A stretch of 64,000 bases of DNA from Haberlea rhodopensis (taxonomy: Eukaryota; Streptophyta; Magnoliopsida; Lamiales; Gesneriaceae), in contig CAJQUN010000004.1 of assembly GCA_907163345.1 (NCBI GenBank), positions 16,273,235-16,337,234 of the forward strand, read 5' to 3'. Position numbers and translations under genes: made by a program. A model generated the notes under the pieces. That model ran no database searches and was not told the origin of the DNA. It saw only the letters and a list, made by a program, of their open reading frames with translations. Shown in pieces: positions 46,607 through 56,073 of the stretch (positions are counted from its first letter, which is position 1; every line of letters starts with the position of its first letter).

Positions 46607-47573
46607 GTGATGACAAAACTAAGCAAAGATCTATTTCCAGTTTGAGTAAATAAGATGAGAATCCTGAAATTACTTGAAGACATAATGGAAAAGAAATTTT
46701 CATTAAATATAAGCAGATTACAAGTTGTAATCAAACTGGACAATTGAGAGAGATTCATCTTTAATTAAGATGAATTCTAATAACTTGACTAGAATCTAAG
46801 ATCAATTTAGTTTACATAATTTAGCTGATACAAGACAAATCTTTAAACAAGTATTGTAGACCCGGAGAGCTTCGATCCATCTGGTGTCAGAGAGGAAGAG
46901 CTCGATCCACCTTATTTCAGAGAGGAAGAGCCCGATCCACCTTGTTTCCGAGAGGACCTAATAAAAATACTCTATCTCTGCCGGTCTACCTTGTTTCAGA
47001 GAGAAGGTCGGGAAGAGTCATACGTATATTCATCAGGCAGCTTCCATGGTTCATGGATTCACCTAATGAGAATAGTCTATCTCTGTCTTCCCCCTTTTTG
47101 TCATCAGCACCCAGGCATCTGCTGTTAGTGGTTCCCGACTGATGAGTAGCACCAGAACAGGATCAAAGCGCTGAAGCTTAACAGAGCTGGGTTAGATAAG
47201 TAATCAACCCATGAGGGGTTGATTTAGATAAGTAATAAACCCATGAAGGTGAAACAGATCTAACAGAAAACCAGGGAACTTTGAATAGCTTGAAAGTAAG
47301 CATGTTAAGTGAATGTGTGTTCTGTGAGCAAACAAGAGTCGCTATTTATAGAAATGAAAAGGTTGCAATTAATGTGAATGTATTTAAGTGGAACAGTAAA
47401 TACAAAGAAAAAGTCAAGAAAAGCAGTAAATAGATACGAGTAATTAATGGAAGAGTCAGAAAATGATACTATTTGCGCCCGAACCAATGTTTGGAATAGT
47501 CGCGTTTCTCGGTAGGCGGTTGGCGTGGACTCCGAGATCTTTGTTGAGCAGTTGGTCTGGACTGAGTGGGTGC
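46607..47573 (-). other. 3' untranslated region of SIRE-C
   Basis: About 970 bases between the aORF stop and the polypurine tract. It contains three repeats of a GAGCTCGATCCAC/CCGATCCACCTTG-type word with TTTCAGAGAGGAAGA (46860-47010). No coding frame of note. Confidence 0.45.
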
Positions 47574-50237
47574 TCAAGTTGCAGGGGATGAATGGGCAGC
47601 GGAACTTGAACCTCGCTGCGTGGAGGGAGCAGTTCGGCTGGGTTCAGGTAATCTGCGAATAATTTGAGGAGCTGCAGGCAGGCTGTTGCAAATATCTTGA
47701 ATTTGAGATGCAAATGCTGCCTGCATAGTGGCCAACTGATCAGTCAATGTTTTCTTGGCGTCGTCGATCTTTTCTCCAAGAGCCATTGAGGTGGCAGCAT
47801 GAAGAGATTCATTGTTCTGATTGATTTGAAGACGCGCCTGGCCAATTCTGGTAAAAGCATCCGCCACTGCATTCTCAGCAAATGTTTGAAGTCTGGTGAC
47901 GGTAGTCGTTAAACTACTTAAGTCCCGGTAGACTTGCTGGAATTGTGAGTCATTGTGCTGCTGATGAGTGCCTAGAATGAGAGTTGCAGTTCGTTCTTCT
48001 TGTTTAAGCTTATGAACATCGCTGGCTAGGGCTGATATGGCAGTGGATAGATTGGCTAGCTGTGCAGCAATGTTCGGAGGTTCGTCCATAGGGTTGGTAA
48101 AGACAAAAAAATCTTCAGAAAGCTCTTGAACCATGGACAGATCTGCAGCAATCAGTGGAACATCAGTAGGAGGGACAAGGGCGCTGAGATGAGCATCGTC
48201 AACTGCAGCGGATGGCAATATAGAAGCGTCAACAAGTGGTGCAGCTGTAGACTCTGAGATAGTGAGAGCCAATTGGGCAGCGTCTTCATTTGGTGGAGCA
48301 GTTAAAGTAGTTGTGGGTTGATCAACCACAGCAGCTGACATCTGGGTGTGATCATTTGAGTGCGAAGACTCGCTAGGTTCATGATTTGCAGAGGATATGG
48401 TAACTTGCTGAACCACTGTCTGTATGACTGCATCCACATTGGTGTGGTCAACAGCCATTGGCTGGGGCTGTTGATCCTTGTGAGAGCTGGGAGGAGAGGA
48501 GACGCCGAGAGCAGTTGGAGAGGGGAGTTCTTGAACCGAGGAGGCTACTTCCAAGGCAGTTGGTGCGGCCTCCGCTCCAGGGGAAGTAGTCTCCAGAGCA
48601 GTAGAAGTGAGCTCCACAGAAAATGGAACAATCTCCAAATTTGCAATGACGGAGTGTAGATCCTGCTGATCAGGACTGGCAACAGTTGTAGTAGTGGAGC
48701 AAGAATGAATACCAGTGGATATGCGAAGGTCATGAAGAGCAAGCTCAGCCATTTCGAGCTTGGGTCCAAGAGCATTTAGAACCGCTCTATCATGATTCGC
48801 TGTTCCGGAATTCCCGTCAAATTGTTGAAGGCGAGTTTCAACCAGGGCCTGAAGTTCACCCACATAGATCATCAGGCTGAAAACTTCTCGCAGCTTCAAG
48901 CTTGTTTCAGGGTCTGGGATTTGAAGATACGCTAGTATTTTGTTCTCATCTCCCCTAGCCTGATCCAGAATTTGATCAAAATCATCTAAGCGAACCTTGA
49001 TACGGGCCTTTACCCATCGATCAAAAATCTCCAACTGTGGTTGCAGTTTGGCTTCAACTGTATCCATTACCATTTGAATCTCGAAGGCAACAGGAGTGGA
49101 CACTGGATCCGTAAGAGATTTTCCTTTTCCAGCAGGGGTGGTCTTGGGATGACAGTATGGACATAATGACTTGGGCGTCCTGAAGCTGATAGAGCCTGGT
49201 GCTTGCTGAGTGCTTACCAGTGTTGTCTGAGTGTCAGCTGGAACCACTGAAGGAACAGGCACCATGGCTAAGGAAGCAGATGGTTCCTCAGTTGAAGGGA
49301 TGACAGGGCTGGGTTCCCTATCAGGATTTACATCTGTAGGACCGGCGGAGGAGATAGTGTCGGAGGCGGCAATGTCTAACTGACGGGCAGTCTGAGGAGC
49401 AGCTTTTCGTGTTCTTGGCTTCTTAGGAGGTGGAGGAGGGGGAGAGGACTCAGCGGATTCTGATATAGTCTGTTCAGAGTCACTTATAACCTGAGTCAAG
49501 CGACGCTTTGTTACTCCGCCTTCTCTGCCACTTCGTTGGCGATGAAGCTGAAGATACTTATGAGTGATGAGCCTCCCTGGATGAAGGTGAGAAAGAGCTC
49601 CTGTCTTAATGTGTTTGCTCTCAAAAAGGCTGCTGAGTGGGAGAGCAAAACCTGATTGACCCTTGCCAGATGCGACCAGACTAGTCAGTATTTGAAATAG
49701 CACAGCTGACCAGTTTATCTCCAACCCTTTGCATATAGCGCTCATAACGTCAAACTTCTCAGGGGTAATTATATCAAATGATCCTGCCTTACAGAGGAGC
49801 CCCTTGGAGATTATGTCCGCCAGTTGTCTATAATGACTCTTCATCAAAACTTTCCGGAAAGGAGGACGTGGAAGGCGATGAGTAGATTCCGAGACTGTGA
49901 GACGCATTTCTTCTCTTAGTTCTGCCGGAATAGTCGAGAAATCAGAAAGTCCGGTAGAGGGTAGGCACAGGTGAGTGGCAAATTCTGGTTGGGTGATGGT
50001 GACGGATTGTCCAGAGATGGACGCCACCACGGTGTCATCCACAACTTTGGCAGTAGCAAAGAACTCTTGTAGTTCGTTCTTGTAAAAGGAAGGGGTCTGG
50101 CTCAAGATTACCAGGAGTCCGGAGGTATCCAGCCTTTGTATCAACTCCTTGGTTTCTTCATCAGAGGATGTGGATATTGAATGAAAATCAACGTGAATAG
50201 CATTGGTGATAAAACTCGGCTGAACATTCTTCGACAT
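47574..50237 (-). CDS. SIRE-C additional ORF, intact, 887 aa
   Basis: Large gene in the envelope position between pol and the 3' LTR, uninterrupted. Residues ~30-235 form a globular domain (LLVILSQTPSFYKNELQEFF, ISGQSVTITQPEFA, CKAGSFDIITPEKF, GLEINWSAVLFQIL) that also remains in SIRE-A. Residues 266-279 are PPPPPPKKPRTRKA, a proline run followed by a basic nuclear-signal-like patch. A long Ser/Thr/Pro-rich acidic middle follows, then from ~715 to ~850 a Leu/Gln/Ala-rich coiled coil (SALASDVHKLKQEE, TVTRLQTFAENAV). There is no N-terminal signal peptide and no clear transmembrane segment, so it is unlikely to be a classical envelope. Start: first ATG, preceded by a CT-rich leader and a strong splice-acceptor-like site. 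Function unknown. Confidence 0.85.
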   Translation of the reverse strand: MSKNVQPSFITNAIHVDFHSISTSSDEETKELIQRLDTSGLLVILSQTPSFYKNELQEFFATAKVVDDTVVASISGQSVTITQPEFATHLCLPSTGLSDFSTIPAELREEMRLTVSESTHRLPRPPFRKVLMKSHYRQLADIISKGLLCKAGSFDIITPEKFDVMSAICKGLEINWSAVLFQILTSLVASGKGQSGFALPLSSLFESKHIKTGALSHLHPGRLITHKYLQLHRQRSGREGGVTKRRLTQVISDSEQTISESAESSPPPPPPKKPRTRKAAPQTARQLDIAASDTISSAGPTDVNPDREPSPVIPSTEEPSASLAMVPVPSVVPADTQTTLVSTQQAPGSISFRTPKSLCPYCHPKTTPAGKGKSLTDPVSTPVAFEIQMVMDTVEAKLQPQLEIFDRWVKARIKVRLDDFDQILDQARGDENKILAYLQIPDPETSLKLREVFSLMIYVGELQALVETRLQQFDGNSGTANHDRAVLNALGPKLEMAELALHDLRISTGIHSCSTTTTVASPDQQDLHSVIANLEIVPFSVELTSTALETTSPGAEAAPTALEVASSVQELPSPTALGVSSPPSSHKDQQPQPMAVDHTNVDAVIQTVVQQVTISSANHEPSESSHSNDHTQMSAAVVDQPTTTLTAPPNEDAAQLALTISESTAAPLVDASILPSAAVDDAHLSALVPPTDVPLIAADLSMVQELSEDFFVFTNPMDEPPNIAAQLANLSTAISALASDVHKLKQEERTATLILGTHQQHNDSQFQQVYRDLSSLTTTVTRLQTFAENAVADAFTRIGQARLQINQNNESLHAATSMALGEKIDDAKKTLTDQLATMQAAFASQIQDICNSLPAAPQIIRRLPEPSRTAPSTQRGSSSAAHSSPAT

Positions 50238-50771
50238 ATTGAGTGAGTAGGAGGAAGAAGCAGCAACAGTTTGTTAGAGTAAGTTTTCTGAAAGAGAAAA
50301 ATAATCGCAGTGATTTGTTGGAGAAGAAGAGTAGTGAAACTAAAGGCGGTGAAAAAGGAAGTATATGTAACGTCGTACTGTAGATGAGTGGACACATGTA
50401 TACGTGGCGATCATCTAACGGTTTAAAAAGATTTAACAAATAAATGAAAGAACAGGATTTAGGCGGGAGTGAAATAATTTATTTTTAACCAAAAGTAATT
50501 TTGAATTCCGACGTTCATTAGGTTAATGAGTATCGAGGGTTATTTTTGTCAAAGCATATTTGGTAACATCAACTGGTATGTAGGGTTCGACTGGTAGGAA
50601 AACATCCACTGGTTGTGGAGTCCTACTGGTTCGGATACACCTACTGCAGCTGACCATTGTATTACCAGCTGAGCTTAAATAACCATGATAAAACTATAAC
50701 AGAAATTCCCCCTAAATTTATGCACATAAACTAACTAATTCCCCCTGAATTCATTACCCAAAACAAAATAA
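50238..50771 (-). promoter_or_regulatory. Leader of the SIRE-C aORF: promoter- and acceptor-like signals
   Basis: Spacer between pol and the aORF. On the minus strand it holds CCACGTATACATGTGTCC (ACGT core), ACATATACTT (TATA-like), and TTTTTCTCTTTCAG ending at 50288, a textbook polypyrimidine-AG acceptor 50 bases before the ATG. Either a private promoter or splicing of a subgenomic RNA could express the aORF. Confidence 0.4.
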
Positions 50772-53700
50772 TCAAGAAGTAATTTCAATTAAACCAAGAA
50801 TGTTTAGAAAGTAAGAAAACTTAGCGTCCGGTAGAGGCTTTGTGAAGATGTCTGCTGCCTGTTGTTCTGTAGAAATATACTCCAGCCGGATTTCTTTCTT
50901 CATGACATGATCTCTGATAAAGTGATGACGGATGTCAATATGTTTAGTACGAGTATGAAGAACTGGATTGTACGTTATGGCAATGGCAGATGTATTGTCA
51001 CAGAAGATAGGAGCCTCTGTAGACTCAATTCCATAGTCTCTGAGTTGTTGCTGAATCCAGAGCAGTTGAGCACAGCAGCTTCCAGCAGCAAGGTACTCTG
51101 CTTCTGCAGTGGAAGTTGCAATGGATGTCTGTTTCTTGCAACCCCATGATATCAATCGATCACCAAGGAATTGACAATACCCACTGGTGCTTTTCCTGTC
51201 AATTTTGCATCCAGCATAGTCTGCATCTGAGTATCCGATAAGATTGAAGGTTGAGTCCCTTGGATACCATAGACCGACATTCTCAGTGCCTTTCAAATAT
51301 TTTAGGATCCTTTTGACTGCAGTGAAGTGCGACTGCTTGGGATTTGCTTGAAACCGGGCGCACATACACACTGCAAACATAATATCTGGTCGGCTGGCTG
51401 TCAAATATAGTAAAGATCCAATTATGCCTCGATACATTGTAACTTCGACTGGTATTCCTGAATTATCCAAGTCGAGTTTGGCAGATGAGCTCATTGGTGT
51501 AGCAGCAGCTGAGCTGGTACTCATTCCATATTTCTTCAGTAGCTCTTTAGTGTATTTAGACTGATTGATCAGGATTCCTTCACTAGATTGCTTGACCTGC
51601 AGTCCTAAGAAAAATGATAGTTTCCCCATCATGCTCATCTCGAACTGGTCCTGCATAATTTTAGAGAATCTTTCGCACAATTTTGAGTTAGTACTACCGA
51701 AGATAATATCATCAACATAAATTTGAACAAGCAGAGTATGATCTCCCTTTGTAAATTTAAAAAGGGTCTTGTCCACCGTGCCAATAATAAAATTGTGTTC
51801 TGTCAAATATTTTGACAAAGTTTCATACCAGGCACGGGGAGCTTGCTTTAGACCATACAAGGCTTTATTGAGACGAAAAACATGGGATGGCTGCTGATGG
51901 TTTTCAAATCCAGGAGGTTGTTCAACATAGACTTCTTCCTGGAGTTTGCCGTTAAGAAATGCACTCTTAACATCCATCTGATAGACTTTAAAGTCTTTAA
52001 ACGCAGCAAATGCAAGAAATATGCGAATTGCTTCTAGTCGAGCTACAGGGGCAAAGGTTTCATCGAAATCAATGCCTTCTTCCTGTCTGTAGCCCTGTGC
52101 AACTAATCTTGCCTTATTTCTGATTACTGTACCATTTTCGTCTAATTTATTTCTAAACACCCATTTGGTGCCAATTACAGTGTGATGCTGTGGTCGTGGT
52201 ACTAGATACCATACTTTGTTTCGCTCAAATTGATTTAGTTCCTCCTGCATTGCTTCTACCCAGCTTGGGTCTAATATAGCGTCATCAATCTTCTTAGGTT
52301 CTATATGAGATATGAATGCAGCATGAAGAAATTCATTAATCATTTGTCCTCTGGTGCGTAGAGGAGCAAGAGGGTTACCGATGACCTGCTCAGGTGGATG
52401 ATCCTTCTTCCACCGGAGCGAAGGTCCAAGAGGATTGAGTTCTTCAGTTGACTGGATGTGAGTAGGCAGATCAGAGGTTCTGATTGACTCATCTTTCTCA
52501 TTAGTTCCTTCTACTGCAGCAGGGGTAGATGCAACTGTTTCATTTGTAGCTGGCTGCAGTGCTTGTTGGCCAGCAGACTCCTCTGCTTGAGTTTCAGGAA
52601 CTTCTGGTTCTAAGGAGCAGTCAGTCCTGCTTCTGTAATCAATCTCATCATCAACATTTTCGTCAATGTAAGTGCTTTCCAGTCGATTACTCAAGTTGTT
52701 GATTTGTATATCAGATAGTGTACAGTCAGTAGGTTCATCAAATTTTACATGCACTGATTCTTCTACATTAAGAGTTCTATTGTTAAATACTCTGAATGCC
52801 TTACTAACTGTAGAATAGCCAAGGAATATTCCAGCATCAGATTTGGCATCAAAGGCTGTGAGATGAGTCTTTCCATTGTTGTAAATAAAACATTTGCAAC
52901 CAAACACATGGAAATAGGAAATATTTGGCTTACTGCCATTCCAGATCTCATAAGGGGTTTTATTTGCTCGCTTATTAATCACTGATCTGTTCTGCGTATA
53001 ACATGCTGTGTTGACAGCTTCTGCCCAAAATCTCTGCGATATTTCTGATTCCGCGAGCATGGTTCGCGCAGCTTCTTTCAAAGTGCGGTTCCTACGCTCA
53101 GCAACTCCGTTTTGTTGAGGAGTTCTAGCTGCAGAGTATTCGTGTTTAATACCAAGGTCATCTAGATATGATTCGAGTGATTGATTGGTGAACTCAGTAC
53201 CTTTATCACTGCGAATTCTATCTATCCCACACGATTTCTCATTTTGGAGTCTTTTCAGTAATTTGATCAGCTTTGGAGTAGCTTGATCTTTGCCACTTAG
53301 GAACAAGACCCACGTGAAACGAGTGTAATCGTCTATTACCACTAGAGTATACTTCATTCCCCCTAGACTTGTTACTGGTATAGGACCAAATAGATCCATA
53401 TGCAGCAACTCTAGGCACCGAGAAGAAGATTTACTCCATTTGTTCTTAAAGGAGGATCTGATTTGCTTACCAAGTTGGCATGCTGCACAGATCTTATCTT
53501 TTGAGAACTCAATTTGGGGCAGTCCAACAACTAGATCAAGTTTACGCAGACTGGCAATAGTTTTAAAATTTAAGTGACTCAACCGTTTGTGCCAAAGCCA
53601 ATTTTGGATGAATTCAGAGCAGCTAAGCAAGTAGAAGAGATAGGCTGATTAAGATTCCAATCAATTTTATATGTGTTATCATGCCTTCTACCTACAAGTA

Positions 53701-54015
53701 GTATACTACCATCAATAGATTTGATTGTGCATGAGTACGATTGAATTCTACGGAATGACCATTGTCACACAGTTGACTTATGCTAATCAAGTTGTAGCAT
53801 AGATTTTCAACTAAAAGAATATCTTTAATGATGATGTTACCGTAGATAATCTTACCCTTACCCACGGTTCTACCTTTCGCGTTGTCTCCAAAGGTTATTC
53901 TGGGTCCGGTGGAGTCCACCAGTTCAGACAGTAAGCTCGCGTTCCCTGTCATATGTCTAGAGCACCCGCTGTCCAGAAACCATTCTGAGCTCCGAACAGG
54001 ATGCATTCTAGTTTC
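50772..54015 (-). pseudogene. pol: SIRE-C pol, near-intact with two 1-base deletions
   Basis: Opens after the proposed splice acceptor with ETRMHPVRSSEWFLDSGCSRHMTG (protease DSG). Single-base deletions relative to SIRE-B at ~53736-53741 and in a T run at ~53601-53605 put the GAG-pre-integrase segment out of frame. From 53630 a 952-codon frame runs unbroken: zinc motif HKRLSHLN...CAAC, integrase D79, D142 and E178 (MDLFGP, RSDKGTEF, QQNGVAERRNR), RT with YQMDVKSAFLNG and YVDDIIFG (~638), and RNase H with DADYAGCKIDRKS, STAEAEYLAAG, DNTSAIAI and KHIDIRHHFIRD. All catalytic residues are present. If the deletions are sequencing errors in short runs, pol would be fully intact. Confidence 0.93.
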
Positions 54016-54093
54016 CTGCAATTAAAGCGATAGTATGATTGGTACCCAATCCTACTTGGGTCCTGGTAGGATTAGTCCTTTCGGAACCCACAC
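54016..54093 (-). other. Candidate 78-nt gag/pol intron, SIRE-C
   Basis: Minus strand: ATACAA then GTGTGGG (54093-54087), and CTTTAATTGCAG ending at 54016. It contains CTAATCC as a branch-point-like word, the gag UAG and hairpin, and a second in-frame UAA. Splicing would join VIQ of gag directly to ETRMHP of pol in phase. 78 nt is within the low range of plant introns. Confidence 0.5.
54041..54063 (-). other. Hairpin presenting the gag stop codon, SIRE-C
   Basis: ACCCAA pairs with TTGGGT around the six-base loop GTAGGA, which contains the gag UAG (54052-54054); GG and CC extend the stem past a bulged A. The same bases occur at 7525-7547 (A), 18236-18258 (B) and 59893-59914 (F). Confidence 0.7.
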
Positions 54094-56016
54094 TTGTATG
54101 ACCCTGAATGACTTAGGTCGGTGTGTGTTCTGAAATGTGTGTGCATTTATAGATATAGGTGATGATTTTGACTGTGGAGTGTGATAGTATGTGTATGCAT
54201 GTGCTTTTGGTTTGTAGTTCCTGTTATTTAGCATATACCTCTTCTGAACAGGTTTACAGTTGTAGTACCAGTTGGGTTTAACCTCTCTAGCTGCTCGACC
54301 AGTAGGTTTAAGTTCATTTCTGAACTTTTGCCTCGGTTTAGCCTCTTTGAGTGGTTCTACATAACCGATACCTCTGTGCTGTACCTGTTCCTTGATGAGT
54401 GTTGCTTTAACATGTTCTTTAACCAGTTCATAAGGATCATATACTGTGCTAGATCTTACAAAGTTCATTGATTGAACCTTGTTTTTTGTTAGACACAGTT
54501 GAGGTTCATTACCTGATGAACTGCTGTCATTGCTATTATAGCCTATGCCTGTCAAATCACCAGCAAGCCTTATAGACTCAAGCATTTCATCCTTTTTGGT
54601 AGTTGACGCATTCCAAGTGCTAACCAGTTTGCTAAGTTTCTGGTAAGCACACTTGGCTTCATCTCTTTCTTTCACTAGGAGACTGGCTGCTTCCCTTAAG
54701 CAATTCAACTCCCTCAATTGTTCACAATCAAGTTTGTTTTCATGCGTTTTAGTTTGGATTGAGTGCTCAGTCTTATAGCTTTCAAAAGATTCATATAGCG
54801 TCTGATACTCATTTATCATGTCCTGCAATGCATTGGTGAGTTCATGATGTGTAAATTCAGATAAGTTAGTTTCATGTACCTCATTTTCATCATTTGCCAT
54901 TAAGCAGTGGACTTCTTCGTCTTCACTCTCGCTGGATGAGCTAATTGGCTCCTCTGATTCTGATTCAGAATCAGCCCATTTGCTCTTACTATCTTCTGCC
55001 ACTAAAACCTTTTGATCTCTGTCCCTTTTGGATGTTCTTCTGGTTTCCTTGGATTTTCTGTAATCCTTGGATCCTCTTTTGTGATCATCCTTTTTGGGTT
55101 TAGGACAGTCTGCAATGAAGTGCCCTGGTTTGAGACAGTTGAAGCATACACGCTCTTCTTCTTCTGAATTTCCTTTGGAACTCTGCCTTCGAGGATATGA
55201 TTGATAAGATCTCTGGTTCTTCTTCATGAATTTTCCAAATTTCTTTACAAACATTGCCATTGCATCGTTACACATTTTTTCTGGAGTCATTTCAGTAGGA
55301 GTAGGCAGAGACTCAGATGCAGTGAGAGCTTTTGTTGGTTGACTTGTACTTGGTTCATCTTCAACCCGAATGCCTAATTCAAATTCATAGGCTTTTAAAT
55401 CAGCAAACAGATCATGTAGATCTATCTTGTTGATATCCTTTGATTCTCTCATAGCAATGGTCTTGACATCCCATTCTCTTGGTAGACCTCTCATTACTTT
55501 GAGAGTGACTTCTCTGTTGGGTAACTCCTTACCCAGACTGCTTAGTTCATTTACTATTCCAGTCACTCTTTCATCGTACTCATTGAGAGTTTCTCCATTT
55601 ATCATTTTGATATGCTCAAACTTCTGCAAGGCCACAGTAAGCTTGTTCTCTTTGGTTTGATCGTTTCCTTCACAGAGTTGAGCAATCTTCTCCCAGATTT
55701 CTTTGGCTGTTGGGCACATTTTGATTTTGTTAAACATATTTTTGTCCAAAGTTTTGAACAAAATATCTTTAGCAACATTGTCTAGATTTGCTTTTTTCTT
55801 GTCTTCATTTGACCATTGAGATCTTTCCTTTTCTACCATTTGTGGATCACCACTTGTGATAGAAGCAGCTGTATTGATTTTCATGATCTTCAAAGGTCCT
55901 TCGGTGATCACATACCACATATCATCATCTTGAGCACTTAGATGTGCTTGCATGCGGATCCTCCAGTCATCATATTCGTCTTTCTTGAACATTGGAATTT
56001 TGCTAAATGATGCCAT
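54052..56016 (-). CDS. gag: SIRE-C gag, intact, ~654 aa
   Basis: Capsid/nucleocapsid protein of the copia particle. The start is taken at ATG 56014-56016 (MASFSKIPMF) because the other copies begin there; an in-frame ATG exists 27 bases upstream. Blocks: DYDDWRIRMQAHL (~16-28), IAQLCEGNDQTKENKLTVALQ in the middle, MRGLPREWDVKTIAMRES (~175-192), a CCHC zinc knuckle CFNCLKPGHFIADC (~291-304), a Lys/Arg-rich then Ser/Glu-rich acidic stretch, a coiled-coil-prone segment (~390-450), and VIQVWVPKGLILPGPK just before UAG. Uninterrupted. Pol begins 38 bases downstream. Confidence 0.95.
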   Translation of the reverse strand: MASFSKIPMFKKDEYDDWRIRMQAHLSAQDDDMWYVITEGPLKIMKINTAASITSGDPQMVEKERSQWSNEDKKKANLDNVAKDILFKTLDKNMFNKIKMCPTAKEIWEKIAQLCEGNDQTKENKLTVALQKFEHIKMINGETLNEYDERVTGIVNELSSLGKELPNREVTLKVMRGLPREWDVKTIAMRESKDINKIDLHDLFADLKAYEFELGIRVEDEPSTSQPTKALTASESLPTPTEMTPEKMCNDAMAMFVKKFGKFMKKNQRSYQSYPRRQSSKGNSEEEERVCFNCLKPGHFIADCPKPKKDDHKRGSKDYRKSKETRRTSKRDRDQKVLVAEDSKSKWADSESESEEPISSSSESEDEEVHCLMANDENEVHETNLSEFTHHELTNALQDMINEYQTLYESFESYKTEHSIQTKTHENKLDCEQLRELNCLREAASLLVKERDEAKCAYQKLSKLVSTWNASTTKKDEMLESIRLAGDLTGIGYNSNDSSSSGNEPQLCLTKNKVQSMNFVRSSTVYDPYELVKEHVKATLIKEQVQHRGIGYVEPLKEAKPRQKFRNELKPTGRAAREVKPNWYYNCKPVQKRYMLNNRNYKPKAHAYTYYHTPQSKSSPISINAHTFQNTHRPKSFRVIQVWVPKGLILPGPK

Positions 56017-56059
56017 CGGTTTTGGTAAATGGTAATTTCTCAAGATTGAGAAGACCTAA

Positions 56060-56071
56060 GCTCTGATACCA
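56060..56071 (-). other. Primer-binding site, tRNA-iMet, SIRE-C
   Basis: Minus strand TGGTATCAGAGC, two bases from the 5' LTR. Confidence 0.95.
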
Positions 56072-56073
56072 CT

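Noticed and set aside
54016..54055. A 40-nt intron starting at the GT inside AAGTAG
   Set aside because: It would be too short for a plant intron and joins gag and pol out of phase in the copies examined; the upstream GTGTGGG gives the right phase in all four.
54016..54063. Simple UAG read-through of gag into pol
   Set aside because: In B and C a second in-frame UAA follows, and in A and F the frame after UAG is not the pol frame. One read-through event cannot make gag-pol in any of the four copies.
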